This document shows positions 21,534-32,566 of a stretch of DNA of 64,000 nt, in pieces. Position 1 is the stretch's first letter. Every line of letters starts with the position of its first letter. A program made the position numbers and the translations under genes. The stretch is taken from NCBI RefSeq assembly GCF_009727055.1, contig NC_052349.1:31512193-31576192 (forward strand), written 5' to 3'. The stretch comes from Benincasa hispida. Taxonomy: Eukaryota; Streptophyta; Magnoliopsida; Cucurbitales; Cucurbitaceae. The notes beneath the pieces were generated by a model. That model had not been told where the DNA came from, did not search any database, and worked only from the letters and a program-made list of their open reading frames with translations.

Positions 21534-24500
21534 CTACAACGTGACACCATCTAGCCATGAAGAAACTTCTTCAATCGAAGGTCTCTTCCTTGGATCTTGG
21601 TCTATGCATTTACAAGTAATACCAAGAACCTCTAAAATCTGTTTTTTGCTATTTGTATCCCAAATTGCAGGATCAATAATCTCCTCTTCTCTCTTTTCTG
21701 ATTTCTTCTGAATCACCCAAGACACCAGATCCCTGCAGGCTTTACCTTTGCATACCTCTACAGGCCTCCGACCAGTAAGAAGCTCAAGAAGAACAACGCC
21801 AAAACTGTAAACATCACCCCTGCAAGTTGCAGTTAATGTCTGGCTGTATTCAGGAGGAATATAACCCAAAGTCCCAACCAAGTCCGTGGTAACATGAGTG
21901 TCATACGGCCGGAGTAATCTTGAAAGACCAAAATCAGCTAAATGAGCTTCAAATCTGTCGTCTAGAAGTATGTTGCTCGATTTTACATCTCGGTGAATTA
22001 TGTTGGGCTGACATTCCTTATGCAAGTAAGCCAATCCATGAGCAGCACCCTGAGCGATTTTGAGTCTTGCTTCCCATTTTAGTGTTGAATCATCATCAAC
22101 AACCTCATGAAGCCAATAGTCCAAACTTCCATTTTCCATGTAGGAGTAAATTAATAGCCTGTCATTTCCATGTTTGCAGTATCCTTGAAGAGAAACAAGG
22201 TTCTTATGCTGCGCTCGAGAAAGAGCTTCTACTTCAGCTTGGAATTCCCGTTCCATCTGACCACAATCTCCTGTAAGCCTCTTGACCGCAGCTTTTGAAC
22301 CATTGGGAAGGCTGGCCTTGTAAACCAGGCCAAATCCACCACAGCCGATTATGTTTGCTTGGTTGAAATTGCAAGTAGCTTTTAACAACTCTGCAACTGT
22401 AAGATCCTTGCATTCTGAATTCTGAAAGAGCACCAACTTTGACGATCCAAGAGCTCCAGATAGCCTGTCAGGCCTGTCAAATTCCTCATCAAACCTGTTA
22501 TTTCGTCGGTCTCCAACATCTTTCTTGGACATTTTGAGTAGAACCACTGTGAGGAGCAGGAGAATTGCTGCAGCTGCACCGACTGTAAGGCAAAGAATGA
22601 TGCTTCTATTAACTTTTCTCTTTGAGTAATTGTTGGTTTCGGGTTTTGTTTCTAACCCATCAACAGAATGACAAGGGTTGTCAATTTCCCCACAAAGTCC
22701 TGTATTACCATCAAAGCTGGAGCTGGGAAAGCTTAGGAATTGCCCCCCATTAGGAATTGGTCCCTCCAAGTGATTATTTGCCACACTAAACTTTGACAAG
22801 AATGTGAGCTTGTTCAGTGATGCTGGAATTTGTCCATAAAGATCATTATTTGACAAATCTAATGTTTCCAAGTTCTCCATCTCTGATATGGTGCTCGGGA
22901 TGGAGCCAGTAATATTATTCCTACTCAAATCCAAGACGTGCAGCCATTTTAATCTGCCAATTTCAGGAAAAATAGTTCCATTAATTCTGTTGTAGCTCAA
23001 GTAAATCGATGGTGGAAAGCTTGACGCTTGGTTGTATTGCAAACCAGTGGCGCTTTGGTTTCGTTTGACAAAAAGGGGAATTCCAGCAGATGATGTCGAA
23101 CCCGACAAGCTGCCATTTTTGGAAATTAGTGCTTTCATCTGTGTCAAGCTTTTTGGGATTTCTCCTGTCAGAGAATTATTGGATAAATCCAAATAAAACA
23201 AATTCTCCAGCTGACCAATCCAAGCAGGGATACTTCCATTTAAGTGATTCCAAGACAAGTCGAGGATACTTAATTTCTGGCAACCTACTAACCAACCTGG
23301 AATTGGTCCTCTCAGACCACAGTTACCAAATGCCAAAAGCATCAAGTTGTTGAAAACAGTTTCACTCTGTGGAATTTCCTCATTACGAAAGTTCTTTGTA
23401 AGAATAAGGACAGTCAGATTTTTGCAATTTTGTAAAATAGATAATGCACCACTCAGGTCTATAATACTGTTGTTCGACAAAGATAGAAAGGATAGAGAGG
23501 AAAGCTTTGCATAATCTCGAGGAATTTGACCACTTAACTTGTTTTTGGCAAGGCTAAGAGTTTTCAGTTCATGGCAATCAGATAGAGAATTTGGTAGGGG
23601 CCCAGAAAAGTGATTCGAGGCTAGATCAAGCATTTGGAGATTCGGTAGCCTAGAAAAATTGAGATCTATAGTACCAGTTAAAGAATTATTTCTAAGATCA
23701 AACACTCTGAGCTTTGAGCACAAGGACACAGATGAAGGCAATAATCCAGAGAACAAGTTGGAATGTGCAACTAACTCCTGTAATTCTGAAAAATTACCGA
23801 ACACATTTGGAAGTTCACCAGAAAACTTGTTTCCAAATACTATAAAGGATTTAAGCCTAGAAAGCTTACTCAGTTCCATGCTTAATTGGCCAAAGAAGCT
23901 GTTCCCAGGGATTGAAAAATACTCCATGGATGATAATGAATACAACGAATCTGGCAGATGGCCGGTGAGTAAGTTACTATCTGCGCGGAAATGTTTGAGA
24001 GATTTGCTGCAGTTGTCCACACCTTGAAGATTGCCGGATATTCGGTTCAGAGAAATATCAACAACCTGAATCATGTTGGAGGAATTGCAAATCTGTGAAG
24101 AAAACTGGCCTGTGAAAGAATTGTTACTTATGTTGAAGGCAACAAGATTTTGAAATCCTACAAGCTGGGGAAAATCCCCAATGAATGAATTGCTGGAAAT
24201 ATTCAGAACATGAACAGATTTCAATCCTGAAGTTGCATTGATGACTGATCCTGACAGTTTATTGTAACTCAAATCCAAAACCCGGAGTTGCTTCAAGCTT
24301 GAGAATTCCGTTGGCAATACACCTTCAAGCTGATTGTATGATAGATTCAGCCAAATTAACTGATCTAAGCCACCAAGTGATTGTGAAATCTTCCCTTTCA
24401 GATTCATATTAGGCAGTTCTAACCTGGTAACTCTGTTAGTGAGCGAGCTGTTGCCATCATATCCACAATCCACACCATCCCAATTGCAGCAGTTGGATTC

Positions 24501-24743
24501 ATTTAACCATACAGAGAGAACAGAACTATTTGCAAGGCTACTCACAAAGCCTCTCAATGCCAGTAAATCTTTTGAATCACAGACTTGATTAGACTGTTTC
24601 AAACCCAGAGAGAAAGAAAGCAAGCAACTCAACAATATCCATTTGAGGAAAGACGGTTTGACAAGATTAAGCATCATCACCTCTGAGACCAGTAGAGATC
24701 TCATGTTGAAATAAAAAAGCAGAGCCACTGTAAACTCAGTCAA
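21534..24743 (-). CDS. LRR receptor kinase, phytosulfokine receptor (PSKR)-like
   Basis: A plasma-membrane receptor kinase that should perceive a sulfated peptide such as phytosulfokine and signal growth. Single exon, up to 1,069 aa. Layout: signal peptide (FLKWILLSCLLSFSLGL), LRR N-cap with paired Cys (SNCCNWDGVDCG, ~84), about 20 LRRs, an island (GIPLFVKRNQSATGLQYNQ, ~555) typical of PSKRs, juxtamembrane Cys pair, TM helix ~713-736 (AAAAILLLLTVVLL), kinase ~793-1065. Kinase motifs are intact: GCGGFGLVYKA (~799), AVKRL, HRDVKSSN (~916, an RD kinase), DFGLSRLL (~936), GTLGYIPPEY, GDVYSFGV. The stretch RLSGALGSSKLVLFQNSECK and the kinase resemble Arabidopsis PSKR2 more than BRI1. The M at residue 23 or 24 (ATG near 24674-24677) may be the true start because it lies just before the signal peptide; upstream codons look like leader. 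No stop or frameshift. Confidence 0.95.
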   Translation of the reverse strand: MTEFTVALLFYFNMRSLLVSEVMMLNLVKPSFLKWILLSCLLSFSLGLKQSNQVCDSKDLLALRGFVSSLANSSVLSVWLNESNCCNWDGVDCGYDGNSSLTNRVTRLELPNMNLKGKISQSLGGLDQLIWLNLSYNQLEGVLPTEFSSLKQLRVLDLSYNKLSGSVINATSGLKSVHVLNISSNSFIGDFPQLVGFQNLVAFNISNNSFTGQFSSQICNSSNMIQVVDISLNRISGNLQGVDNCSKSLKHFRADSNLLTGHLPDSLYSLSSMEYFSIPGNSFFGQLSMELSKLSRLKSFIVFGNKFSGELPNVFGNFSELQELVAHSNLFSGLLPSSVSLCSKLRVFDLRNNSLTGTIDLNFSRLPNLQMLDLASNHFSGPLPNSLSDCHELKTLSLAKNKLSGQIPRDYAKLSSLSFLSLSNNSIIDLSGALSILQNCKNLTVLILTKNFRNEEIPQSETVFNNLMLLAFGNCGLRGPIPGWLVGCQKLSILDLSWNHLNGSIPAWIGQLENLFYLDLSNNSLTGEIPKSLTQMKALISKNGSLSGSTSSAGIPLFVKRNQSATGLQYNQASSFPPSIYLSYNRINGTIFPEIGRLKWLHVLDLSRNNITGSIPSTISEMENLETLDLSNNDLYGQIPASLNKLTFLSKFSVANNHLEGPIPNGGQFLSFPSSSFDGNTGLCGEIDNPCHSVDGLETKPETNNYSKRKVNRSIILCLTVGAAAAILLLLTVVLLKMSKKDVGDRRNNRFDEEFDRPDRLSGALGSSKLVLFQNSECKDLTVAELLKATCNFNQANIIGCGGFGLVYKASLPNGSKAAVKRLTGDCGQMEREFQAEVEALSRAQHKNLVSLQGYCKHGNDRLLIYSYMENGSLDYWLHEVVDDDSTLKWEARLKIAQGAAHGLAYLHKECQPNIIHRDVKSSNILLDDRFEAHLADFGLSRLLRPYDTHVTTDLVGTLGYIPPEYSQTLTATCRGDVYSFGVVLLELLTGRRPVEVCKGKACRDLVSWVIQKKSEKREEEIIDPAIWDTNSKKQILEVLGITCKCIDQDPRKRPSIEEVSSWLDGVTL

Positions 24744-27476
24744 AACGCCATCTGGTCATACTCAGCTTTTCAGAAATGAGAGGAATCCAAATAAAGAAAT
24801 CTTGCAAACTCCAATATATGAGAAGGAGGAGAATCCCAAGTTGGGCAACTTGCAAAAGAAGCAAAAAGAGAAAAGGTAGAATTGAAATAAAGCTGGAATC
24901 ACCGATCCCTATTAGATACCAAACCCTTTCCCAATAAACAAAAACAAATGAACCCAGAATTGAACTTCAAACTGAAAGTCTTTTGTTTTTATGTATCAGG
25001 GAGAAGATAAATGAAGAAAAAGACCCTTCAGCAGGCAGCAACACCAGAAAGCCAAGAAACAGAGAGGTATTCCAAAAAGAAGAAACATGGGAAACCCATA
25101 AGCCAAGACGATCTCAGATCCCAAAGACAAGAGTAGAAGAAGAAGAAAAAGAACCTTTAAAAGGAAGAAAGAAGCAAATAAAGAAATGATTTCCCAGTTT
25201 CCCAGTAGCAACTCCAGTGGAGATCATGACTTACAAATGAAGTAAGTAAAGTAAGTAAAGAGGGAACAGTGTCAGAAACGCCTTCTTTTCTGGGTTATCT
25301 GTTTAGAGAAACAATGTCAAATCTGGGTTTGGAAAAAAAAAAGGGCAAAAAGATTTCCATACACTGTCCATATCAGGAACCCAAAAGAGAGGAAAAGATT
25401 AAAAAGAGTGGCTGTTGAGCAGAGCAGAGGGGAAAGCTGTGTACTTTACGATATATAATTGGAGAGGCAAGTAAGTAAGGAATTGGGTGAGGCTTTTTTT
25501 TCCTTTATTTTTTTTTTTCTATTCTTCTTTTTACAAATGAAGACAGAGAGAGCTGACTTGAGGGAAATTTGTGTCTTTTTGGAGGTAAAATTTCATCAAC
25601 AGTTTACGAATCTCAAAACTTGTATTATTTTTCTCTCTCTTTGTTAGTTTCACTTAATTTTTCTTATTTGGTTTGTGATTGTCAGCACCTACGACGTTGA
25701 TCTGCTTTCTTGTTTTCTGTCTCTCTAGAAGAAAAGGCAGAGAAAAAGAGGAAAGGTTGAGAGTGGAGTTGGAAAAGTTGGGAGCGCAGCGCAAGGACCG
25801 ATGTGAGTTTTTCTATTCTTCACGCCTGCTCCATCTTTCATGCACGTGTTCACACCAATTATTTCCCTTCTAATCTTCTTTGTGGTTAATTTTAGTTATG
25901 CTACTTTATAATAATACTAATAATAATATTTCAGGTAAGAAGTGCAATTCGTGATTTTAAAAATTTATAAAAATGCTAATAGATAATTAAAGGTTAAAAA
26001 TTTAATAAAAAACTAATACTATAGATTAAATTTAAGGTTTTTATTGAAGGTTTGGGAGAGAATTGAATAAATTTGAGAGTACAGAGAAAAAACACCATTA
26101 ACTTTTTATAATGAGCTTTTTCATTTGAATTTTTGCTTTTTTTTTTCTTCTTTAATACCATACAAAATCGATGGCTGAATTTAGTGATTTGTAAATACTT
26201 ACATTGTTTTTTTATATTAAAATTATTTGATATTTTAGTTGAAGTTGAATTTAAGGTATGAATTGCGACCTTTAATTAAGCTTAGGGGCAAATTTGAATA
26301 AAAGATCGGTTAATTTTGCTTGATTAAGGATGTTAAGCAGTCGATGATTGGAGTTGGTTTTTCAACCAAATCACTACCCGATTATGGTCATTTAAGTAAA
26401 TCTTCAAATTGATCTCGATTGTCGAGGAGTGCAAACCTACCGACAACTGTCGATTTTGGTCAATTTTATTTTTTTCATTTTTTTTGCAATCGTTTGTTTG
26501 GAAATTTCCTAAATTGATACCAACCGAGTCTCTTCTCTTCTTCAATCAGCCGTCTTTGGTTCGGTCGATTTTGGTTTTTATGTTCACCTCTATTTTTGAC
26601 AATTAAATAAAAAATAAAAAAATAATAATCATTAATAGACCATAAAAATGATTGTTTGAGAGTAATTTTGAAATGATTAAATTACTAGCCTTGTTAAAAA
26701 ATATTTGATAAAATTTGTGATAAAAACCAACTAATTAATGAAAGAATCCGTCAAAGTGAACTTAGTTTAACAATAATTAGTATGACTTTCTATCTTAGAG
26801 ATAGAGACTAGGTATACTAAAAAGAATAATGAAGTAACTAACTAATTTCATGCCCTTTATTAAAGTTCAATATTCAATTTAATATAACTCGAAAAGAAAA
26901 TCTAATTTAATATAATTAATGTAAAAGTTGAAATTTCTTTATTTTACACACGGAATAGGAAATGATATGTTTGTTTGTTAATTAATGGCAATAATGTGTC
27001 CCTAGTCACAGATTAATAAAAAAAAAAAAGAAATTCAAATAATAGAGACATCATAAAGATCTCTCGACAAACTTAAATTAATATAATTAAATGATTTTAT
27101 ATAAAAAGGGTTATTTGGTGATTTGACGTGATGCGCACGCGATTCGAAAGCGCGAGTGGCGGGACGTTCGAAGAGGATAAAAAAGTCAAAAGAGCTTTTT
27201 AGCGGTGGAGATTGACCGGTAATAGCCGGTGGCGAAAATTGCTTTAGGCGGGTATCACGAGCTATCGGCCGTCGCTCACTAAAAAGTTTTAGGTGAACTG
27301 CCACGCACTTCTCTGCCCACCCATTTGTCCTTTCTTTCTTTAATAATAAAATCTCTACTTTCTCTCTCTTCATGTGACCACACCAAACCCCTCCCCCTCT
27401 CTCTCTCATCATAATTTGAAACATCTTCCAGATAAAGAGTGGATTAGTTTAGTCGAAAATCTTTTTTAGTTGTAGA
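24744..27476. other. Promoter side of the PSKR-like gene and AT-rich intergenic DNA
   Basis: On the minus strand, TATATA at 25451-25458 is a candidate TATA box, about 700 bp above the receptor start codon; the leader would be long or spliced. A purine-rich plus strand (24980-25190) produces spurious ORFs. A GC-rich island at 27120-27310 (gcgcacgcgattcgaaagcg) stands out from the AT-rich surroundings but has no recognisable coding content. Confidence 0.4.
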
Positions 27477-27484
27477 GTTTGCAG

Positions 27485-27915
27485 TAGGGATGGTCATTCA
27501 AATTGTAAAAATTGAACCGTTTCTAAAAACCGAATCGAATCGAAAACTCGGTGAAACCGAAAAATGCGGTTCAATCTAGTTTAAAGAAATTTTGAAATCG
27601 AATTAATTCGGTTCGATTTGGTTTCACTTTCGAAAACTGAATTTGAAACCAAACTAAACTATTTTTAATTAATATACATATTTATATATTTATATATTTA
27701 AAAAAAAAAGTAAAACTGAATTTAAAATCGAACCGAACCAAACAGTTTTTTAATTTAAAAAGAATATAACATAGATTTTTTTTAAAAATGCCAAAATCGA
27801 ATTTGAAACCGAACTGAACCGTATCGTATTGAACCAATAAATCGGTTCGGTTTGGTTTCACATTTTAAAAAATTTGGTTTGATCACTAAACTGAATCGAA
27901 TCGTTTCCACCCCTA
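27485..27915. mobile_element. hAT-like MITE with 8-bp target duplication
   Basis: The ends are inverted: TAGGGATGG on the left and CCACCCCTA on the right (reverse complement TAGGGGTGG). The flanks GTTTGCAG (27477-27484) and GTTTACAG (27916-27923) form an 8-bp target duplication with one mismatch, as hAT transposons make. The 431-bp interior is full of aaccgaaccgaat / attcggttcggtt blocks in both orientations and can fold on itself. No ORF is supported. Confidence 0.75.
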
Positions 27916-27923
27916 GTTTACAG

Positions 27924-30899
27924 TATAAGAAATTATAAGTCATAGAGTTTATAGTAAATTTAAAAACTCTTCGAGTCAAATAAGGAGTAACATTAATAAT
28001 CTCATATCAGGTTGTAACTTTTAAAATAATCATTAGTAGACTTGTTTTTTTTTAAAAAAAAATGGGTTGTGAAATGAATAAATAATTTTTGGTAAATTTG
28101 AAACTTATAAAGTATTATTCCATGGAATAAGGATAAAATAAGAATTTTAATAGTTAGTTGAAGAGGTGTGAGATTTTTTGGGATTTTTTAGAAAGTTAAT
28201 CTTAAAAGCTACTCAAAGATTTCTAAGGAAATTGAAAAAAGTGATTTGCTTTAAATTATTTTATAATTAGAAATTTCCACATAAACACTTTAAATTTCTC
28301 TAAACTCTATCCCAAGGGCAACTCCATCTCTTTAGTCTGGTACGTATTTTCGTTGGAGCTATATCAAACATGAAGAATAAATCGAAATTTTCATTATATT
28401 GTAAAAGAAAGTTACCATGAAACATAAAAAAAACAAGCAACAAAGTATTCGTAATATATATATTATAATTAATAATCCTATTAACTTGTTCAAAAGAGGT
28501 AAATTGATTTTTTTTTTTTTGTTTTTTATATTTTTTCCAAATATCCATTAACGTCAATTTTATCTATAATTTTATCAATATTTTTTATAAAATTGAGACG
28601 TTGACATTTATGTCGAAATTTCAAAACAAACCTAAATTTTTAATTTTACTTTATTGCTGCATTAATTAATATTGATCAACTTGAGCAAAAGTTTGATTGA
28701 ATTTAATTATAGTTTGTCCCAAACTAATATTTAACTTTTAGGTTTAGAGAGGAATATCCAATTTTAGTTTTCAACTTGGTGAGATGTATTAATTTTTACT
28801 ACAAATATCAGTTCCACCTAATTCAACTTTAGATCTCTACTTTACTGAAAAAAAAAACAAAAAGAAACTTTGGATGTATATAAGTGTTACAATTAATATT
28901 ATTATTTTTATTGTTTAGTTTCACTATAAGATAAAACTCTTTTTAAATTTGTTGTTTCTCAACCATAATAAAATATTGCACATAATTAATTTTAATCAAT
29001 GCACAGGATTTACCACTCAATCAAAAAATTAGAAAATTTTAATTCTAATGTAAAAACCTTTTTTATTTTTTTATTTTTTTATTTTTTTTTCTTCAAGTTA
29101 TCAATTTTGTATAAGATATATGTAAAGGCAAGAAGGGTAAAAATTGGAATAATTATTAATAAGGACCAAAATATAAATTTTCAAGTTTATGGTCTAATTT
29201 TATGTAATTAATGGTTTAGGGTTAAAATTGATTTTTTTCCTCCAAATTTTATTATCATCCTTATCTTATAACTAAACTTGATTGCTAATCAGACACAAAC
29301 ATTCTTATTATTATTAAAATTAACAAGAATTCATTGTATGAAAAAGGTTTCACAACATGTCGATTTTATTTTAAAGTGAGCATAACTATCATTCCATCGA
29401 GATGGGAGGTTCAAATTTGCATACCTTCACTCATGGTAAAATAATAATGACGGCGTTAATAGTAAAACTAGCACTAATATTGTTCTAAAATATCAACATT
29501 ACCTTTGTTGGTATTAATGTAGCTTTTACCATGGAATTATGAACAACTTATGTTAATGTTATAATTAAATAGGCGTTTTGTATATATAACTAACTATACA
29601 TGTTCTTTAAAGTTCAATTTTGTGGTTTAAAGTATAAAAATTATAGGGATCTTTTTAAATATAAAAAATATTTAAAAATATTTACACGGTATAAAAAAAA
29701 ATTCTAAAAATGTAAGCACTTTTGAAATTTTATACTATAAAGTGTAAATATTTTTGGAAATTTTCTATTTATAAGAATTTCCCAAAATCCTATTTGTCAT
29801 TATTTTTCTTTTATATAACATTTCACAAAATTGGGATTCACACATTTCACTTTTAAGAATACTTACAAATTCCATAACCATTGAACTAAGTTGTCTTTAA
29901 TTAGCCAATTCATATTGAAATTTGATTAAATTGTTTAAATCTTGTGTCACACTCTTGTAATTCTATTTCAAGCATTGTTGAAGAGTGACAATATTTTAGA
30001 AAACTAAACATTGATGGTAAAAATTCAAGCTTTTATGAACAAAATCAATATACACTTTTTAGAGAGTAATTAAAGACTAGTGAAGTTTATCAATTTATAC
30101 TTAAAATTCAAAATCATAATCTATTCTCTTCAAACGTCTCTAGTTTTAGACATTGAAAAAGAAAAATAGTTTTTAAAACGATGTGAAGTCTACTAGCGTC
30201 AAAATATTATTTATAAAGATAAAATTATAGTGTAAATAAAAGAAGTAAATATGATGGAAGAGCGTTTTGAGTGAAGGTAATGATAGGTATGATCACAAAA
30301 GAAAGGCATGGGTGAAAGAAATTGATGAAAGTTAGGCACTTATGGTACATGCCACCCCCACTTTCCACTTAAATCCTTTTTTCCCCCTTCTTCTTCTTCT
30401 TTTTACTAACTTCTTTACTAACTTTTCATTTTTTTATCATTATTCATCATTCAACCTTTTGACATCAATGTGCTACCTCTCATTTTCTATTTCCAACTTA
30501 ATCCCATTTCCTATTATGCTTTCATGGTTTCTTGTGAAGAAAGGATTTTAAATAGATAACAAATTTGACTATTTTGTAGGACTTGAACATGAACTATTAC
30601 ATTTTTCTAACATATTTTATTCTCATTTATATAAAAATTTAGGAACCCTTTTTGTCTTGAGAACTCCTAATTATAAAGTACCAAAACTCCCCGAATCCAT
30701 CCATATGAGTTAGAGAAGCTTAATTAGCTTGTGATTGAAGATCAATCCCCGTTTGAACACTCTACAAGTTAGTTTATCAATCTTACTTGATCAAAAATTG
30801 CAAAAAGGATAAAATTATAGATTTTTATAAGACGATAAAAATACCCTTATTTAGCATGTCTCTAACTCAGGGAACATCTGACTGCAATTCTTGTGTGGT
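27924..30899. other. AT-rich intergenic DNA, no gene seen
   Basis: About 3 kb with long T and A runs and only short low-complexity ORFs on either strand (for example 28300-28557, -, and 30342-30551, +). Apart from a small foldback element at 29646-29783 I found no structure. Confidence 0.45.
29646..29783. mobile_element. Small foldback element, possible Mutator-type MITE
   Basis: The left end GGGATCTTTTTAAATATAAA and the reverse complement of the right end (GGGAAATTCTTATAAATAGA) lead into arms sharing AAAAATATTTACAC. Flanks AAAATTATA and AAAATCCTA agree at 7 of 9 bases, which could be an old 9-bp duplication. Length is 138 bp. Confidence 0.45.
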
Positions 30900-31682
30900 A
30901 TCTCTGTGCTTCTATAGTTTTCTTTACAGGATAGTTTGAGCTCTTATTTTGGGGCTTTCGGAAATTACAAGATTTTAGGGCCATTAAAGATAAGGTTTGG
31001 AAGGCAGTGCAAGGTTGGAAAGATAAATTCTTTTCAATTGGGGCGAAGGAATTTTTGATTAAAAGTATTGACCAGCCAATTCCCACCTATGCTATGAGCT
31101 GCTTCTACCTTCTCAAAAGCTTATGAAGCTTTGTGTTCGTTTTCCAAAGGAAAATTCAATGGATGCCATGGGAAAAGTTATATTTCCTAAAAGAGTATGG
31201 AGGATTAAATTTTGGGGATATCGAATTATTTAACCAAGCTCTTCTCGCAGAGCAGGCTTGGGTGGATCCTTAAAAATCCTCTTTCTCTAGTGAACAGGGT
31301 CCTGAAGAGTAGGTATTTTCCAGTGTGTTCAGTTTTGGAAGCCACTGGTTTAAGACATACTATTTTTTCTGAAAGGTTTGTGTGGGGAAAAGAGGTGTTA
31401 AGGAGAGGTTCAATCCAACTCTTGCTTTAAAAGACCATTGGATTTGGATGAAAGAAGCTGGATGGCAGAGTTGGGATCTGGGAAAGTTGAAACTATATAG
31501 CGGTGTAGAAGCAGTGGATTGAGTTCAAATCAGAATTATGGGTGGTGGCGGAGGTTATAGACATTAAAGATTTGGGGTAAAGTGTCCATTTTTGTATGGC
31601 AGGTATGTCATTACTGCATTCCAACAATGGCTAGCTTCAGAAGTAGGACTAAAGATGTTAGTCCTAAGTGGCCAGTTTGCAG
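30900..31682 (+). pseudogene. LINE (L1-type) reverse transcriptase fragment, 5'-truncated
   Basis: Pieces of translation such as DKVWKAVQGWKDKFFS, IKSIDQPIPTYAMSCFYLL and FGDIELFNQALLAEQAW match the C-terminal region of plant L1 reverse transcriptases. These are followed by PKWPVCRKKE, the start of the zf-RVT zinc-binding domain. Stops and frameshifts are present. The endonuclease and most of RT are missing, as expected for 5'-truncated LINE copies. The element continues at 36664 after the Mutator-like insertion. The left limit is approximate. Confidence 0.75.
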
Positions 31683-31691
31683 AAAGAAGGA
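31683..31691 (+). other. 9-bp target-site duplication, left copy
   Basis: AAAGAAGGA lies directly before the Mutator-like element and is repeated exactly at 36655-36663 directly after it. Nine bases is the duplication length of Mutator transposons. Confidence 0.95.
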
Positions 31692-32159
31692 GGGAAATTT
31701 GTACGGATGACCCAATTTTTTAGTCCAAAATGTCAAATGACCAATTTTTAAAAAATAATGTCAATTGACCCTCTACTTACGTCACCACGGTATGAGATTA
31801 TACGAATTGCCCCTGATAACCGTCTCGCTCTCACTGTCTGTTTATCTTCCATCGTGATGTGATTGTTTGTCATTGTACGATTGATTTGACAATTTTCACG
31901 AAATCTATCTACAACTTAAAATCGTTAACACAACAAAATATGTAATGGTGAATTCTTTGAAATCTAAACTTCATTTGAACTGTCATTTTGTTGAACGGAG
32001 ATTTATTGAACGAGGTTTTCTAAAGCGGAGTTTTTCACAACCAAACGGAGTTTTCAGAATAGGTTTTTAAGAACGGAACAGACTTTTCTTGAACTTGGTT
32101 TCATTGGTATTTGTAGAAACGTGGTCTCAAAAAAGGTATGTAAATAGACATTGTAAATA

Positions 32160-32345
32160 GTATAACGAAAGGGGTGTGAGAAAGAGCGACAACAAGAAAG
32201 GTGGAGAGAGCGACATTGAGCGACAGCGAGAGAGTGAGATTGAGCGACAGTGAGAGGCGCGAGAGAGTGAGATTGAGCGACAGCGAGAGAAATTGGGAGC
32301 GAGAGTCACGAGAGCGAGAGCACTTGGGAGTGATAGCGAGAGAGA
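32160..32345 (+). repeat. GA-rich array (GAGCGACAGCGAGA units) in the MULE
   Basis: Irregular repeats of gagcgacagcgagagagtga and close variants. The strand is almost pure purine except for regular C and T. The array is the approximate reverse complement of the TC-rich repeats at the other end of the same element. Confidence 0.8.
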
Positions 32346-32566
32346 TCTATGTGTATTACTATCTGCTTAATAAAAAAAATGTTTTCTTGCTTTGTAGGAT
32401 GACAAAAAAGTGTACTAATTCGATACGGAGGTCATTGGGATGAGAACCAAAATTTGTATATTGGGGGCGAGCTAACCGAAATCGTTGTGCCTATTACCTT
32501 GAAGTATGAATAACTTCTCACATTTACAAGGTTGCAAATGTAAGTTGCTTAGAGTTTGATGTTGTT

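Noticed and set aside
24983..25211. Opposed ORFs upstream of the receptor kinase
   Set aside because: Strong purine strand bias creates open frames in both directions; the region fits a promoter and leader.
27035..27424. Minus-strand ORF of 129 aa in intergenic DNA
   Set aside because: No recognisable domain, biased by the purine-rich strand and GC island; no splice partner found.
32127..32443. ORFs of Arg/Ser-rich protein (SRSISLSRCRS and ERVRLSDSER types)
   Set aside because: They are translations of the GA-rich array in the MULE on both strands.
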